From: UBA6163 sp041753075
GTDB taxonomy: Bacteria > Planctomycetota > Planctomycetia > Pirellulales > Pirellulaceae
Length of the DNA stretch: 64,000 nt
Assembly (NCBI GenBank): GCA_041753075.1
Contig: JBGSVE010000063.1
Coordinates: 62,001-126,000, forward strand
Direction of reading: 5' to 3'
Both the position numbers and the translations under genes were made by a program. Positions 37,101 through 44,186 of the stretch are shown in pieces. The first letter of the stretch is position 1, and each line of letters opens with the position of its first letter. The notes beneath the pieces are model-generated. The model had not been told where the DNA came from. It made no database searches and saw only the letters and a list, made by a program, of their open reading frames with translations.

Positions 37101-37567
37101 ACCAGCGGAGCCAGCAACCACAACGTCGCCTCGGCATCGCACAACAGGACGCGGCCCAGGATCGCGTCGCGCGATTGGGCGGTGATCGGTGTTGCGCACG
37201 CTGGGCAATAACCGGTGCCAACTCGCGCGAACACGACGCGCAAGAAATCGTAGATCTCGGTGATCGTCCCAACGGTGCTGCGCGGGTTATTGCCCGTTGA
37301 TTTTTGGCTGATCGAAATCGAGGGACTCAGACCGCCGACAAAGTCCACGTCGGGCTTGGGCATTTGGCCCATGAATTGGCGCGCGTAGTTGCTCAGGCTT
37401 TCGACGTAGCGACGCTGGCCTTCGGCGTACAGCGTATCAAACGCCAGCGAGCTCTTGCCGCTGCCCGAAACACCGCTGAAGCAAATCAATTCGCCGCGCG
37501 GCAACGTCAAATTGACATCGCGCAGGTTGTGCTCGCGAGCACCCTTGACCGTTATTTCCGTTGTCAT
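31091..37567 (-). CDS. uvrA: Tandem double-length excinuclease subunit UvrA
   Basis: 2158 residues, more than twice the usual 950. Copy 1 (about 1-965) and copy 2 (about 990-1930) are each complete UvrAs. Walker A motifs are at 31-40 (GVSGSGKSS), 666-675, 1018-1026 and 1638-1646; LSGGE signatures at 513, 854, 1484 and 1827; and all zinc-binding CxxC sets are present in both (CPAC/CPNC, CGSC/CVTC, CLDC/CSAC, CTAC/CDAC). Both have the about 135-residue UvrB-binding region. A C-terminal extension of about 200 residues (1960-2158) has no recognised domain. UvrA normally dimerises to find bulky DNA lesions; here a fused pair may form a fixed heterodimer. The last few residues are encoded opposite a transposase fragment. 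Confidence 0.95.
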   Translation of the reverse strand: MTTEITVKGAREHNLRDVNLTLPRGELICFSGVSGSGKSSLAFDTLYAEGQRRYVESLSNYARQFMGQMPKPDVDFVGGLSPSISISQKSTGNNPRSTVGTITEIYDFLRVVFARVGTGYCPACATPITAQSRDAILGRVLLCDAEATLWLLAPLVRGKKGEFRDLFEDLRRQGFNRARVNGETISLANPPALDRQHRHHVEVIIERLEPDSRERGRVAEAIDLALKLGEGTVIVSQTEATRETTDAVSHDLLFSSKYACGSCGRSFQPPSPQLFSFNSHQGMCTACDGLGELYTFVPTSLIPDESLTFKNGAISLLGKWADLGRYRRHIYQNVAASVEEQLSLAKNAMLTTPWCELSDEAKHIWLWGIDETLSFTWRGGRSAKKYEGDFNGVIPELLDRYRNSKNKMQLRQFEKHMQTMDCLDCHGNRLNVQASAVKLRSGAARFAQQPEKSLPQLCELSIAALSDFFSDVVLGPTDQIIAAEALKEISSRLGFLRGVGLEYLTLARTAPTLSGGESQRIRLASQIGSGLVGVLYILDEPSIGLHPHDNERLINTLIRLRDAGNTLIVVEHDEDTMRAADLIVDFGPGPGIKGGRVVASGDLASIAANPKSVTGQFLAGTRKIEVPTTLRTPIDDKWLTIRGAAHNNLKNIDVSIPLGTLCCVTGMSGSGKSSFVGDILEPLLRNRLNGAECEIGEYASVEGLEFLDKTIAIDQSPIGRTPRSNPATYVKVFDDIRELFAQMSDAKTRGFTSSRFSFNVEGGRCTACEGNGANKLEMDFLADVWVTCPVCQGKRYNRETLAVKFKDHSIADVLDLDVSQALKLFKNIPRIAETLQTLVDVGLEYLKLGQPSPTLSGGEAQRIKLSRELSKRSTGRTLYVLDEPTTGLHFADIEMLLSVLHGLANRGNTMVIVEHNLDVIKTADWVIDLGPDGGDGGGEIVAQGIPADIAKITKSYTGAALAKLLAKSKSKPATRNGQKPTPRISREATHITVEGAAQHNLKQVNVAVPRDAMTVFCGPSGSGKSSLAMHTIYAEGQRRYVESLSSYARQFIGNVQKPKAERIEGLSPAIALEQKNLGHSPRSTVGTVTEVYDYLRILMARLGEMYCPNCQTPVGTQTPDQIIDRVMSMPESSRVLLLAPIEFEASDDPTDRWKNLRAGGYQRVRIDGTTYPIESVPTWDARVRHRVQVVVDRSVIKSEERSRISDSIEQALSLSGGVLVVALADADRDEPQWVEVQHSQHLVCVTCSRSFQPLTPHHFSFNSAVGWCQQCDGLGTQTGTNPNSLLTSSSATLADGASLLWPSISHNVSRWMLRGLARQTGLPLDVAIEHMTVSQRRTLYHGCGQQWIEVRNSDAQESTKPIGTDGVMFRYQFKGFYPALEEASRLSPTLRGRLDLFTDTIACSACDGARLRDDAAAVRFRGLTIGDLTLSTLGHLHNIVSSWKLDSRERKIAGELIREVESRVRFLLDVGLDYLTLSRGAATLSGGESQRIRLAAQLGSGLCGVLYVLDEPTIGLHPRDNDRLIAAMHRLRDLGNTLLVVEHDRDVIASSDYLCDFGPAAGRNGGRIVAQGKPTAIEPRADSVTAGFLDGSERIEIPKPRRNVGDDNKWLVVHGAREHNLKSIDVRFPLGCFTAVTGPSGSGKSSLVNGILYPALAKRLHHAKTRPGRHAKIEGIRFIDKIIRVDQSPLGNTPSSNPATYTGAFDLIRQCFANLPAAGERGFTARTFSFNVSGGRCDACEGTGKRKIEMHFLPDVWVECEVCAGKRYSDDVLDVKFSGQSISDLLDMPIGEAVELFTGHPRIAHILQTICDVGLDYITLGQSAPTLSGGEAQRIKLAAELARPMTGRTLYLLDEPTTGLHFNDIDRLLSVLQRLVDAGNTVIVIEHNLDVIKCADWVIDIGPEAGLAGGTVVIEGPPEMIASYGVAAKKNLLAKKPSADPMPRSHTGEYLAAVLSTDSLPVTQRDVLKLAAVRKSPVSKPASVKRSTSKTMAVTQALAVAEQAQTWDDVQPWKILGRKWHSLQKGFPENQSPQWPLELVDQALGLLEQIAGTDTAAFESPDRVTVRDVRSQTQWAEVETKTPESLRVTLEGPIDAIDLGLLERLGIDGPVDLSNLERTRVTLNLTDMKHIRSRNLKSFLKKHWERSVPHQVQDTNAN

Positions 37568-37877
37568 GCGGGAGATGCAAATCCGTTTGGGGCCGTCGGC
37601 TCAGGTCGGTGGCGTGCTAGTTTAGCGAAACTTGGCGACTTGTTGGAGGGTCAACGGTGGCTTGTCAAATCACAGCATTTGAGAAACCGCAGAATATCGC
37701 GATACGCCACCCGGTCATTCCGTTGGTGACTGCAGGTTTGACTTTGCGCACAAAGACACCTTCGTTTTTTCTTTTCCATAAGCTGGCTGCCTTGGGCCGA
37801 TGCAGTTTGTGTCGGACGCCTCCCCAAGTGATCCGGCGAAATGAGTTTCCGTCGCTCCTCGATAGACCACCCAATCC
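37568..37877. other. 310-base spacer with no feature found
   Basis: The divergent region between uvrA and the small gene at 37878. I see no gene, strong hairpin or recognisable promoter; it presumably holds both promoters. A T-rich run lies near 37763-37776. Confidence 0.4.
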
Positions 37878-38201
37878 ATGGCAAAAAAAGATACTTTCCG
37901 CGTGGTCGCACGCGCCGCTGACGGCACATTGTTGATCCGCGACTATCCGGACATTGATCCGCTGGCCCAGGCTTATGTTCAAATCGGCATTGATGATTGC
38001 AGCACCGATTTGATGCTGCGTGGCCTGCCGGTATTTCGCGGTTTGGTCGGGCCAATGCCCGAAGGCAAGACCGTGGTGCGATACGAAACGCCCGAAGTGT
38101 TTGAAATGTTGACCAAAGAGTGGAGCGTCAACAAACCGCGCCGCCGCAATCGTTCGCGAACGGCATCACCCCAGGCCGAAGACGTTCGCGCCGCCAGCTA
38201 G
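37878..38201 (+). CDS. Small unknown protein, 107 residues
   Basis: A short soluble protein that I do not recognise. It has an acidic, well-ordered core (residues 5-80, with LLIRDYPDIDPLAQAYVQIGIDD and VVRYETPEVFEML) and a basic, Arg/Ser-rich tail (KPRRRNRSRTAS) that may be disordered and could bind nucleic acid. No signal peptide or membrane segment. Codon use is similar to neighbours, and the frame begins with ATG with no competing longer frame, so I judge it real. It is alone, between uvrA and a convergent membrane protein gene. Confidence 0.65.
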   Translation: MAKKDTFRVVARAADGTLLIRDYPDIDPLAQAYVQIGIDDCSTDLMLRGLPVFRGLVGPMPEGKTVVRYETPEVFEMLTKEWSVNKPRRRNRSRTASPQAEDVRAAS

Positions 38202-38318
38202 TATTCGCAGTTCGTCCGTCGATCCCCTCCCGCGACGTTTCGATGGACTGCGGTCGGAGCGAGGTGTTGGTATCCCTCCCAACCAAGACCACGCTCGACG
38301 CCCAAGTCGCCGCTTGAA

Positions 38319-38801
38319 CTACGCCGATTGAACTTGCAATTCGCGTGTCTGGCGCAGCGTCACCAGTTCGGCCTCAAGCTCGGCATTGCGACGCCGCAAG
38401 GCCTCGTGTTGGCGGACGACGAGGTTAAAATCTTCGGCGACTTCTTGCCAAAAATCACCCGTGCGAAACTTCAGCGGCGCCATCGGCCCGCCACCGGGAA
38501 TCTTGACCAACGCGGTGCGAATTCGATACATCGGCCCGGCAAATCGATTGCTCAGCTTCATTGTGTCAAGCAAAAACATGGGCAGCATCGTCAACATCAC
38601 GACCACCAAGCTCATTTGCGCGACCAGCGCCCGGCGAAGCGATTCGGCCAAGGATTCGTCGCTGATCGTGAACATCATTCGCAGCATCACGTTGACTGTG
38701 ACCAAACCGATCACGAAGCAACACCAGTGCAAAACAATGCGGCGGGCGATCGCCCATTGGACCTTGGGATCAACAAGAATTTGCGTTCGTTTGGCAATCA
38801 T
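38319..38801 (-). CDS. Two-helix membrane protein with HAMP-like domain and coiled coil
   Basis: 160 residues: TM1 about 22-45, TM2 about 65-85, then a HAMP-like linker (SNRFAGPMYRIRTALVKI and GDFWQEVAEDFNLVV) and a C-terminal coiled coil (EALRRRNAELEAELVTLRQT). It looks like the signalling core of a chemoreceptor or kinase without an output domain. Such orphan HAMP proteins occur widely in planctomycetes; the partner is unknown. It is divergent from gdhA at 39044. Confidence 0.75.
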   Translation of the reverse strand: MIAKRTQILVDPKVQWAIARRIVLHWCCFVIGLVTVNVMLRMMFTISDESLAESLRRALVAQMSLVVVMLTMLPMFLLDTMKLSNRFAGPMYRIRTALVKIPGGGPMAPLKFRTGDFWQEVAEDFNLVVRQHEALRRRNAELEAELVTLRQTRELQVQSA

Positions 38802-39043
38802 GGTAAAGCCGGTGTTCGGCGGATGTTTTGATTAAATCGGGGGCGCGGTCACAATGCGTCAATGAAACCGTAGGTCGCGGCGATTGCCCGGCCTTGCGCA
38901 ACGCGGCATTTCTTGCCATGATTTTTAGTCGCGTGAACTGGCCCAAGTGGCCCAATCGTTGCGACTGGCCCAATGCGTCGCCAGGCCGCCGGCAAAACCT
39001 TATTCGTGAGCTTGACGCTCAACCACTTTGAGAATCCGCCGCC

Positions 39044-40282
39044 ATGAAAGCCTTTGAAGCGACTCAATACTTTTTTGATACTGCCGCCGACCGATTGGGA
39101 TTGGCCGATTCGATCCGCAAAATGCTGCTGATGCCGCGCCGCGAGGTTCAAGTTCAAGTGACGATCGAACGGGACAACGGCGATTTGGCGACATTCATTG
39201 GATTTCGCGTCCAACACGACAACAGCCGCGGCCCAATGAAGGGTGGATTGCGTTATCACCCCGAAGTTAACCTCGACGAAGTGCGCTCGTTGGCCAGTTT
39301 GATGACTTGGAAAACGGCAGTCGTTGATTTGCCGTATGGCGGTGCCAAAGGTGGCATTGGCGTCAATCCAGCGACGATGTCGGCCCGCGAGCTGGAACGA
39401 TTGACTCGTGCGTTTGTCGACAAAATCCACGATATCGTTGGCCCCGACACCGATATTCCCGCACCCGATATGGGAACGGATCACCGCGTGATGAGCTGGT
39501 TTCGCAACCAGTGGGAAAAGTATCACGGTTTCTCGCCGTCGGTGATTACGGGCAAACCGGTCGAGGAATACGGTGCCAAGGGCCGCGAAGAAGCGACCGG
39601 CCGCGGCGTCGGAACGTTGACCGTCAAGCTGCTCAAACGGCTGGGCCGCAAACCCGAGTTGACTCGCACGGCGATCCAAGGATTCGGCAACGTCGGCACG
39701 CACGCCGCTAAATTCCTGGCCGATGCACAGTTCCCGATTGTGGCGATTAGCGATGTCAGCGGCACCTATTACCATCCCGATGGGCTCAACATTGGCGACA
39801 TGCTGCGTTATTCGCTGACCCAACCGCGCGGATCGCTGGCGGGATACAAGGAATGTGAGGTCTTGCCGGTCGACGCGCTGTTGTCGCTCGACGACGTCGA
39901 TTTATTGATTCCGGCGGCGTTGGGCGGCGTCATTAATTCGGACAACGCCGAGGCAATTTCGGCGTCCGTGATTATCGAAGCGGCCAACGGCCCAATTTTG
40001 CCGCTGGCGGACAAACGATTGACCGATCGCGGCGTCACGATTTTGCCCGATATTTTGGCCAACGCCGGGGGCGTCACAGTCAGCTATTTTGAATGGGTCC
40101 AGAATCGCCAGCATTACAAATGGAGCCTCGATCGCGTTCGCCAAGAGCTCGATCGCACGATGAATGACGCGTTTGAGGTGGTTTGGCAATTGGCGCAAGA
40201 AGAAAACGTGTCGCTGCGAACCGCCGCGTTCATGATTGCGATCAAGCGAGTCCGCCGCGCCGCCGAGTTGGCTGGGATTTAG
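39044..40282 (+). CDS. gdhA: Glutamate dehydrogenase
   Basis: A 412-residue Glu/Leu/Phe/Val dehydrogenase that interconverts glutamate and 2-oxoglutarate plus ammonium. The substrate site is visible in GPMKGGLRYHPEVN and the catalytic Lys in PYGGAKGGIGVNP, followed by PDMGTDHRVMSWF. The Rossmann domain carries IQGFGNVGTHAAKFL near residue 215 and ILANAGGVTVSYFEWVQN near 345. The length matches hexameric enzymes of the 410-420 class. The start ATG follows a normal spacer. It is upstream of rplM by 82 bases and on the same strand, but probably has its own transcript. Confidence 0.95.
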   Translation: MKAFEATQYFFDTAADRLGLADSIRKMLLMPRREVQVQVTIERDNGDLATFIGFRVQHDNSRGPMKGGLRYHPEVNLDEVRSLASLMTWKTAVVDLPYGGAKGGIGVNPATMSARELERLTRAFVDKIHDIVGPDTDIPAPDMGTDHRVMSWFRNQWEKYHGFSPSVITGKPVEEYGAKGREEATGRGVGTLTVKLLKRLGRKPELTRTAIQGFGNVGTHAAKFLADAQFPIVAISDVSGTYYHPDGLNIGDMLRYSLTQPRGSLAGYKECEVLPVDALLSLDDVDLLIPAALGGVINSDNAEAISASVIIEAANGPILPLADKRLTDRGVTILPDILANAGGVTVSYFEWVQNRQHYKWSLDRVRQELDRTMNDAFEVVWQLAQEENVSLRTAAFMIAIKRVRRAAELAGI

Positions 40283-40364
40283 CACTTGCCAGATTTGTTT
40301 GCTCTCGATATCTTCACGCTCCTTCCATTCCGCATATTTGTCTCTCACTCCGGTCCAGAACGAA

Positions 40365-40820
40365 GTGGTCGCTCAACGTAGTTACATCGCCCATGTCGGC
40401 GACATCGAAAAGCAATGGTTAGTCGTCGACGCCCAGGACGAAGTGCTGGGCCGGTTGGCCAGCGACATTGCAATGATTTTGATGGGCAAGCAGCGTCCGC
40501 AATACACTCCCAACGTCGATTGCGGTGATTTTGTCATCGTTTTGAACGCCGATAAGGTCGCCATGACGGGCAACAAAATGGACGTCCGGCACTTCACCTG
40601 GTACACCGGCTACCCCGGATTGCGACTGGAAAGCTACCGCGACCGCCAAGCCCGCAAGCCCGAAGATTTGATCTTCCACGCCGTCCGGCGGATGATGCCA
40701 AAGAACAAATTGGCTCGCCACATGATGAAGAAACTCAAAATTTACGCCGGTGCCGAACACCCGCATGTCGCCCAAAACCCATCACCGATGGTGCGCACGG
40801 GCAAGAAATACACTGGCTAG
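40365..40820 (+). CDS. rplM: 50S ribosomal protein L13
   Basis: 151 residues; structural protein of the large ribosomal subunit. Family text is plain: WLVVDAQDEVLGRLAS, GDFVIVLNADKVAMTG, HFTWYTGYPGLRLES and MMPKNKLARHMMKKLKIYAG. Upstream in-frame ATG sequence does not fit the family, so GTG 40365 (followed by AQRSYIAHVG) is chosen. Followed after 65 bases by rpsI, the standard rplM-rpsI operon. Confidence 0.96.
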   Translation: MVAQRSYIAHVGDIEKQWLVVDAQDEVLGRLASDIAMILMGKQRPQYTPNVDCGDFVIVLNADKVAMTGNKMDVRHFTWYTGYPGLRLESYRDRQARKPEDLIFHAVRRMMPKNKLARHMMKKLKIYAGAEHPHVAQNPSPMVRTGKKYTG

Positions 40821-40885
40821 ATCACACGAGTTTTCCGTGTGGCCGTATCGACATTTTCCCTTCTGTTTGGCTACGACTGCTTGCT

Positions 40886-41299
40886 ATGGTTGCGATCAAG
40901 AAAGACAAAATTAACGGCGATTTTCTCGGTACCGGTCGGCGCAAGTCGAGTGTGGCGCGAGTTCGCGTGCGTCCCGGTTCGGGAAAAATTACGATCAACC
41001 GTCGTCCGTTTGAAGAGTATTTCGTCAACGACCAAGACCGCAAAGCGATCCTCAGCACGTTGCAGGCGGTCGATCAAGCCGACAAAGTCGATGTGCTTGT
41101 TCGCGTCAACGGCGGCGGATTGACCGGCCAGAGCGGAGCGGTTCGCATGGGTTTGGCGCGAGCCTTGATGGGCCACGCCGAAGGCAGCCACGATATCCTT
41201 CGCGAAGGTGGTTATCTGACTCGCGATTCGCGCATGAAGGAACGCAAGAAACCCGGTCTTCGCGGTGCTCGCCGTGCGTCGCAGTTCAGCAAGCGGTAA
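40886..41299 (+). CDS. rpsI: 30S ribosomal protein S9
   Basis: 137 residues of the small ribosomal subunit. It begins FLGTGRRKSSVARVRV, includes the RRPFEEYF segment and GGGLTGQSGAVRMGLARAL, and ends in the usual basic tail with final Arg (SQFSKR), which contacts P-site tRNA. Second gene of the rplM operon; a family A hairpin starts 15 bases after the stop and may terminate it. Confidence 0.97.
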   Translation: MVAIKKDKINGDFLGTGRRKSSVARVRVRPGSGKITINRRPFEEYFVNDQDRKAILSTLQAVDQADKVDVLVRVNGGGLTGQSGAVRMGLARALMGHAEGSHDILREGGYLTRDSRMKERKKPGLRGARRASQFSKR

Positions 41300-41309
41300 A
41301 ACTTCTCCA

Positions 41310-41345
41310 AAGTGTGCTCAACGACGCTCCACCGTCGTTGCGCAC
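41310..41345. terminator. Family A hairpin after rpsI, probable terminator
   Basis: Stem 41314-41326 against 41333-41345 (GTGCTCAACGACG / CGTCGTTGCGCAC, 12 of 13 paired), loop CTCCAC. No T-run follows. It is one of the family A dispersed repeats and sits in the position of a terminator for the ribosomal protein operon. Confidence 0.55.
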
Positions 41346-41391
41346 GGTGGCGCAGTGCGCGGTGTTGATTGCGTCTTTCGAAACCAACGCA

Positions 41392-42252
41392 ATGGCGATC
41401 CTCAATTACTTTTCGGCCGCAACGGATTTCGCTGCGGCAGCGCGAGTTCAGGCCAGGATGGTTGAATACTATTCCAATACGCCGGACTATTACAGCGATA
41501 TCGATTACGCTCGAGAAGCCTAGAATTGTCCCGACCAACTGATTCATCAAGAGTTGCTGCGTCGTCTGCAGGGCCGCGATGTTTGTGAGATTGGCTGTGG
41601 CCGTGCGGGAATCGCCAGGACGGTAGGCTTTGAGCCGCGAAGCTACAGCGGCTGCGACTTCTCGACCGAGATCATGCGGTCGAATCGCCAAACGTTCCCG
41701 CATTGGAATTTCAGGGAAATTGTCGAGAAAGATCGCCTGCCATTTGCCGACCAGGGTTTTGATTCCGTTTTTGCGTTGTTTGTTTTAGAACACGTCGTCT
41801 GGCCCGATCATTTCATTCGCGAGTTAGCGCGAATCACGCGCCGCAGCGGTGAGATTTTGATCGTTTGCCCCGACTTCCATGGTCGCTTGGAGATGGCCAG
41901 CCAAGTGCTGGGGCGATCAGGTCTGTCGGGCCGCGAGAAACTACAACGCGGCCAATGTTTGCAAGCCATTCACACCACGTTAGTCGGACGCGTACTGGCT
42001 CCCCGATTCCTAAGACGCCGACTTGCCAACGCGGCCGTTGAGCCCGTTTGTCTGATGAATGCTCGTCCGTCGTGTTTCGAGCAAGAGTTCTATGCCGACG
42101 CCGACGCTGTCTACGTGACACACCAAGGCGAAATTGACACGACGTTTGGATGAAACGGGTTCCGCCGCGACGCGGACGCATTCGCCAATGACGTGCGCCA
42201 ATTTGTCGACGATCGTAAAATAATGTTTGCGTCTTATCGCGCGGACTGCTAA
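41392..42252 (+). pseudogene. Class I SAM methyltransferase broken by two in-frame stop codons
   Basis: One reading frame from ATG 41392 to TAA 42250-42252 is interrupted only by TAG at 41521-41523 and TGA at 42151-42153. The text before the first stop (VEYYSNTPDYYSDIDYAREA) and after it (NCPDQLIHQELLRRLQGRDVCEIGCG) reads as continuous protein. The same is true across the second stop (HQGEIDTTFG, then NGFRRDADAFANDVRQF). Both stops are one transition from a sense codon (TGG and CGA). The middle frame contains motif I DVCEIGCGRAG, the acidic YSGCDFS loop and DSVFALFVLEHVVWP, so it was a functional methyltransferase. A fragment starting near 41554 could still be translated. Sequencing error or read-through cannot be excluded. 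Confidence 0.8.
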
Positions 42253-42342
42253 CCAGCGGCTTTAGCGTTGTGAGCGGACTGGCGATAGCCTCCGGCCTCG
42301 TAAACCACCGGCGTCTAGGACTACGTTGCAGGTCGATTTTCG

Positions 42343-42411
42343 GATCAGCCGCAGTGCGTTAGCACGCGGTTTAAGATGCGGGAACCGCACGCTATCGCGA
42401 GGCGGCTGATC
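42343..42411. repeat. Palindromic dispersed repeat, family B copy 2
   Basis: Outer arms GATCAGCCGC / GCGGCTGATC. The interior matches copy 1 at 10013-10078 closely. It lies between the broken methyltransferase and the convergent sulfatase. The rest of 42253-42534 holds a family A hairpin and no gene. Confidence 0.75.
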
Positions 42412-42482
42412 AATTCATCCCTAATTCCGAGCTGTGACGCACCACTGGTGGTTTGTCAGGCATGAAAGTTAGGGTCAGCGCC

Positions 42483-42510
42483 AAGTGTTCTACGACGCTC
42501 CGCCGTCGTA
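42483..42510. repeat. Family A hairpin repeat near sulfatase 3' end
   Basis: AAGTGTTCTACGACGCTCCGCCGTCGTA, with a perfect stem TACGACG / CGTCGTA (42491-42497 and 42504-42510) and loop CTCCGC. An AT-rich run (ATTTTATTTA) follows on the plus strand, so it could terminate plus-strand transcripts; it lies 24 bases from the sulfatase stop. Confidence 0.6.
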
Positions 42511-42534
42511 ATTTTATTTAGCCGAAGCACTCAA

Positions 42535-44115
42535 TCAATCTTCACTGCCCCACCAAGTCGGGCCCGGCGTCCAATCCGCATCGCGAAATCTCGCATGTTG
42601 CTCTTCCAACTGTGGCAATTGTTTCTCGCGAGCGCGTTGTTGTTTTGCCAAATCCGCAGCCTCCGTATAGCGGGCGTCCATCTCTGGATACTTCACGCTC
42701 ACCGAGTCCAGAAAAGATTGCAGCGATTGTTTCATTTGCGCCGCTCGCTGCGGCTCTTTGGACGCCAAGTCAATTTGCTCGGACATATCATCAATAACGT
42801 TGTAAAGTTCGACGCGATCATCCTCGTAATAATGAATCAGCTTCAACTCGCCTTCGCGATAAATCCCGCTAGGCTCGCCGCCTTGATTGCCATAGTGCGG
42901 ATAGTGCCATACCAGCGGACGCGGCCCAATCTCGCCGCCCCCCAGTAACGGCAACAAACTCACACCGTCAAGATGTTGCTGGGGACGCAGTTCCAAGCCC
43001 GCCAAATCGAGAATCGTCGGATAAAAATCGGCTCCGGTAACGGGTGTCGAATTGAGCGATCCCGGCGCGGCGACTCCTGGTACGCGAATGTAAAGCGGTG
43101 CGCGAATTCCACCTTCCCATTGGCGTCCCTTGCCGCCGCGCAGTGGCAGATTGCAGGTCGCATACGCGTCACCCGACGACACGCCACCGTTGTCCGACGT
43201 GAAAATTACCACCGTTTCGTCGCCGATACCCTGCGCGTCAATCGCATCCAGCACGACGCCAACGGCTTGATCCAACGTTTCCATCATTCCCGCATAAACC
43301 GGATGGTCTTGCACCTGACGCACCGGCATCGTGCGATCAATCACAAACCTCGCCGCGCCCGTGGCCAGCGGCGACTCCTTCTCGCGGTACTTCGTCCACA
43401 TTGCTCGCGTCGTTTCGACGGGCGCATGAACCGCATAGAAAGACAGCATCGCGAAGAACGGTTGGTCGCGCGGTTGGTCGCGAATGAACTTGGCCGTTTC
43501 GCCGGCAAGGCGAAGCGTCAACGATTCTCCAGGCGGACCGTCTGCCATTTTAGGATTGTTGTAGGGCGAGAAGAATCCGCCGGGCGGTGACCCTTTATCA
43601 AAGCCGCCGACATTGATTTCGTAGCCGTGATCCTCAGGCCACGATCCTTTATCTCCCAAGTGCCATTTGCCGGCGAAAAAAGTCTTATACCCAGACTTCA
43701 CAAGTTCCTCGGCAATCGTCGTCTGCGTGCGTGGCAAATCATGCAGATACTCGGCGGGCAACACCCGGTCATTGCGATCCCATTTCATTCCCGACGCCGC
43801 GCCGATGTAATCCGTGATGCCATGCCGCGCTGGAAATTGGCCCAATTGAATGCTCGCGCGCGATGGACTGCACACTTGGCAGCATGCGTAGCCTTGTGTG
43901 AAACGCATGCCGCTGCGCGCCAAAGAATCGATACGTGGCGTTTCGTAAAAATCGCTGCCTTCGACGCCGATGTCGTTAACGCCCAGATCATCGACCAATA
44001 TCAAGACGACGTTGCGGCCGCTCGGCCCAGCGTCAACCGCCCACGCCGTCGGCGGGAGCAACCCATAGCCCAGAAGAAACAGGGCGGATGCGAGGAGACT
44101 AAGTTTACTTGGCAT
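42535..44115 (-). CDS. Secreted arylsulfatase (type I)
   Basis: 526 residues. Signal peptide about 1-26 (ALFLLGYGLLPPTAWAVDA), then the sulfatase core. The metal-binding Asp pair is in VVLILVDDLG, the formylglycine site is Cys in CQVCSPSRASIQLG near residue 83, and the helix GKWHLGDKGSWPEDHG follows; VVIFTSDNGG supplies the later metal ligands. The CSPSR motif predicts modification by a formylglycine-generating enzyme. It probably removes sulfate esters from algal polysaccharides such as fucoidan, which fits the neighbouring BMC operon that handles fucose-type sugars. It is 71 bases beyond the BMC operon's last gene, same strand. Confidence 0.93.
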   Translation of the reverse strand: MPSKLSLLASALFLLGYGLLPPTAWAVDAGPSGRNVVLILVDDLGVNDIGVEGSDFYETPRIDSLARSGMRFTQGYACCQVCSPSRASIQLGQFPARHGITDYIGAASGMKWDRNDRVLPAEYLHDLPRTQTTIAEELVKSGYKTFFAGKWHLGDKGSWPEDHGYEINVGGFDKGSPPGGFFSPYNNPKMADGPPGESLTLRLAGETAKFIRDQPRDQPFFAMLSFYAVHAPVETTRAMWTKYREKESPLATGAARFVIDRTMPVRQVQDHPVYAGMMETLDQAVGVVLDAIDAQGIGDETVVIFTSDNGGVSSGDAYATCNLPLRGGKGRQWEGGIRAPLYIRVPGVAAPGSLNSTPVTGADFYPTILDLAGLELRPQQHLDGVSLLPLLGGGEIGPRPLVWHYPHYGNQGGEPSGIYREGELKLIHYYEDDRVELYNVIDDMSEQIDLASKEPQRAAQMKQSLQSFLDSVSVKYPEMDARYTEAADLAKQQRAREKQLPQLEEQHARFRDADWTPGPTWWGSED

Positions 44116-44186
44116 GTGGCTGCGCCTTGGCGTTGAGTGTGAAAATCAATGACGAGTTCGCCTGATTGTACCCCACGCCGAGGGAG

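Noticed and set aside
41554..42153. Methyltransferase as an intact 199-codon gene
   Set aside because: Coding-like sequence in the same frame continues on both sides of the flanking stops, so it is better described as a broken longer gene.
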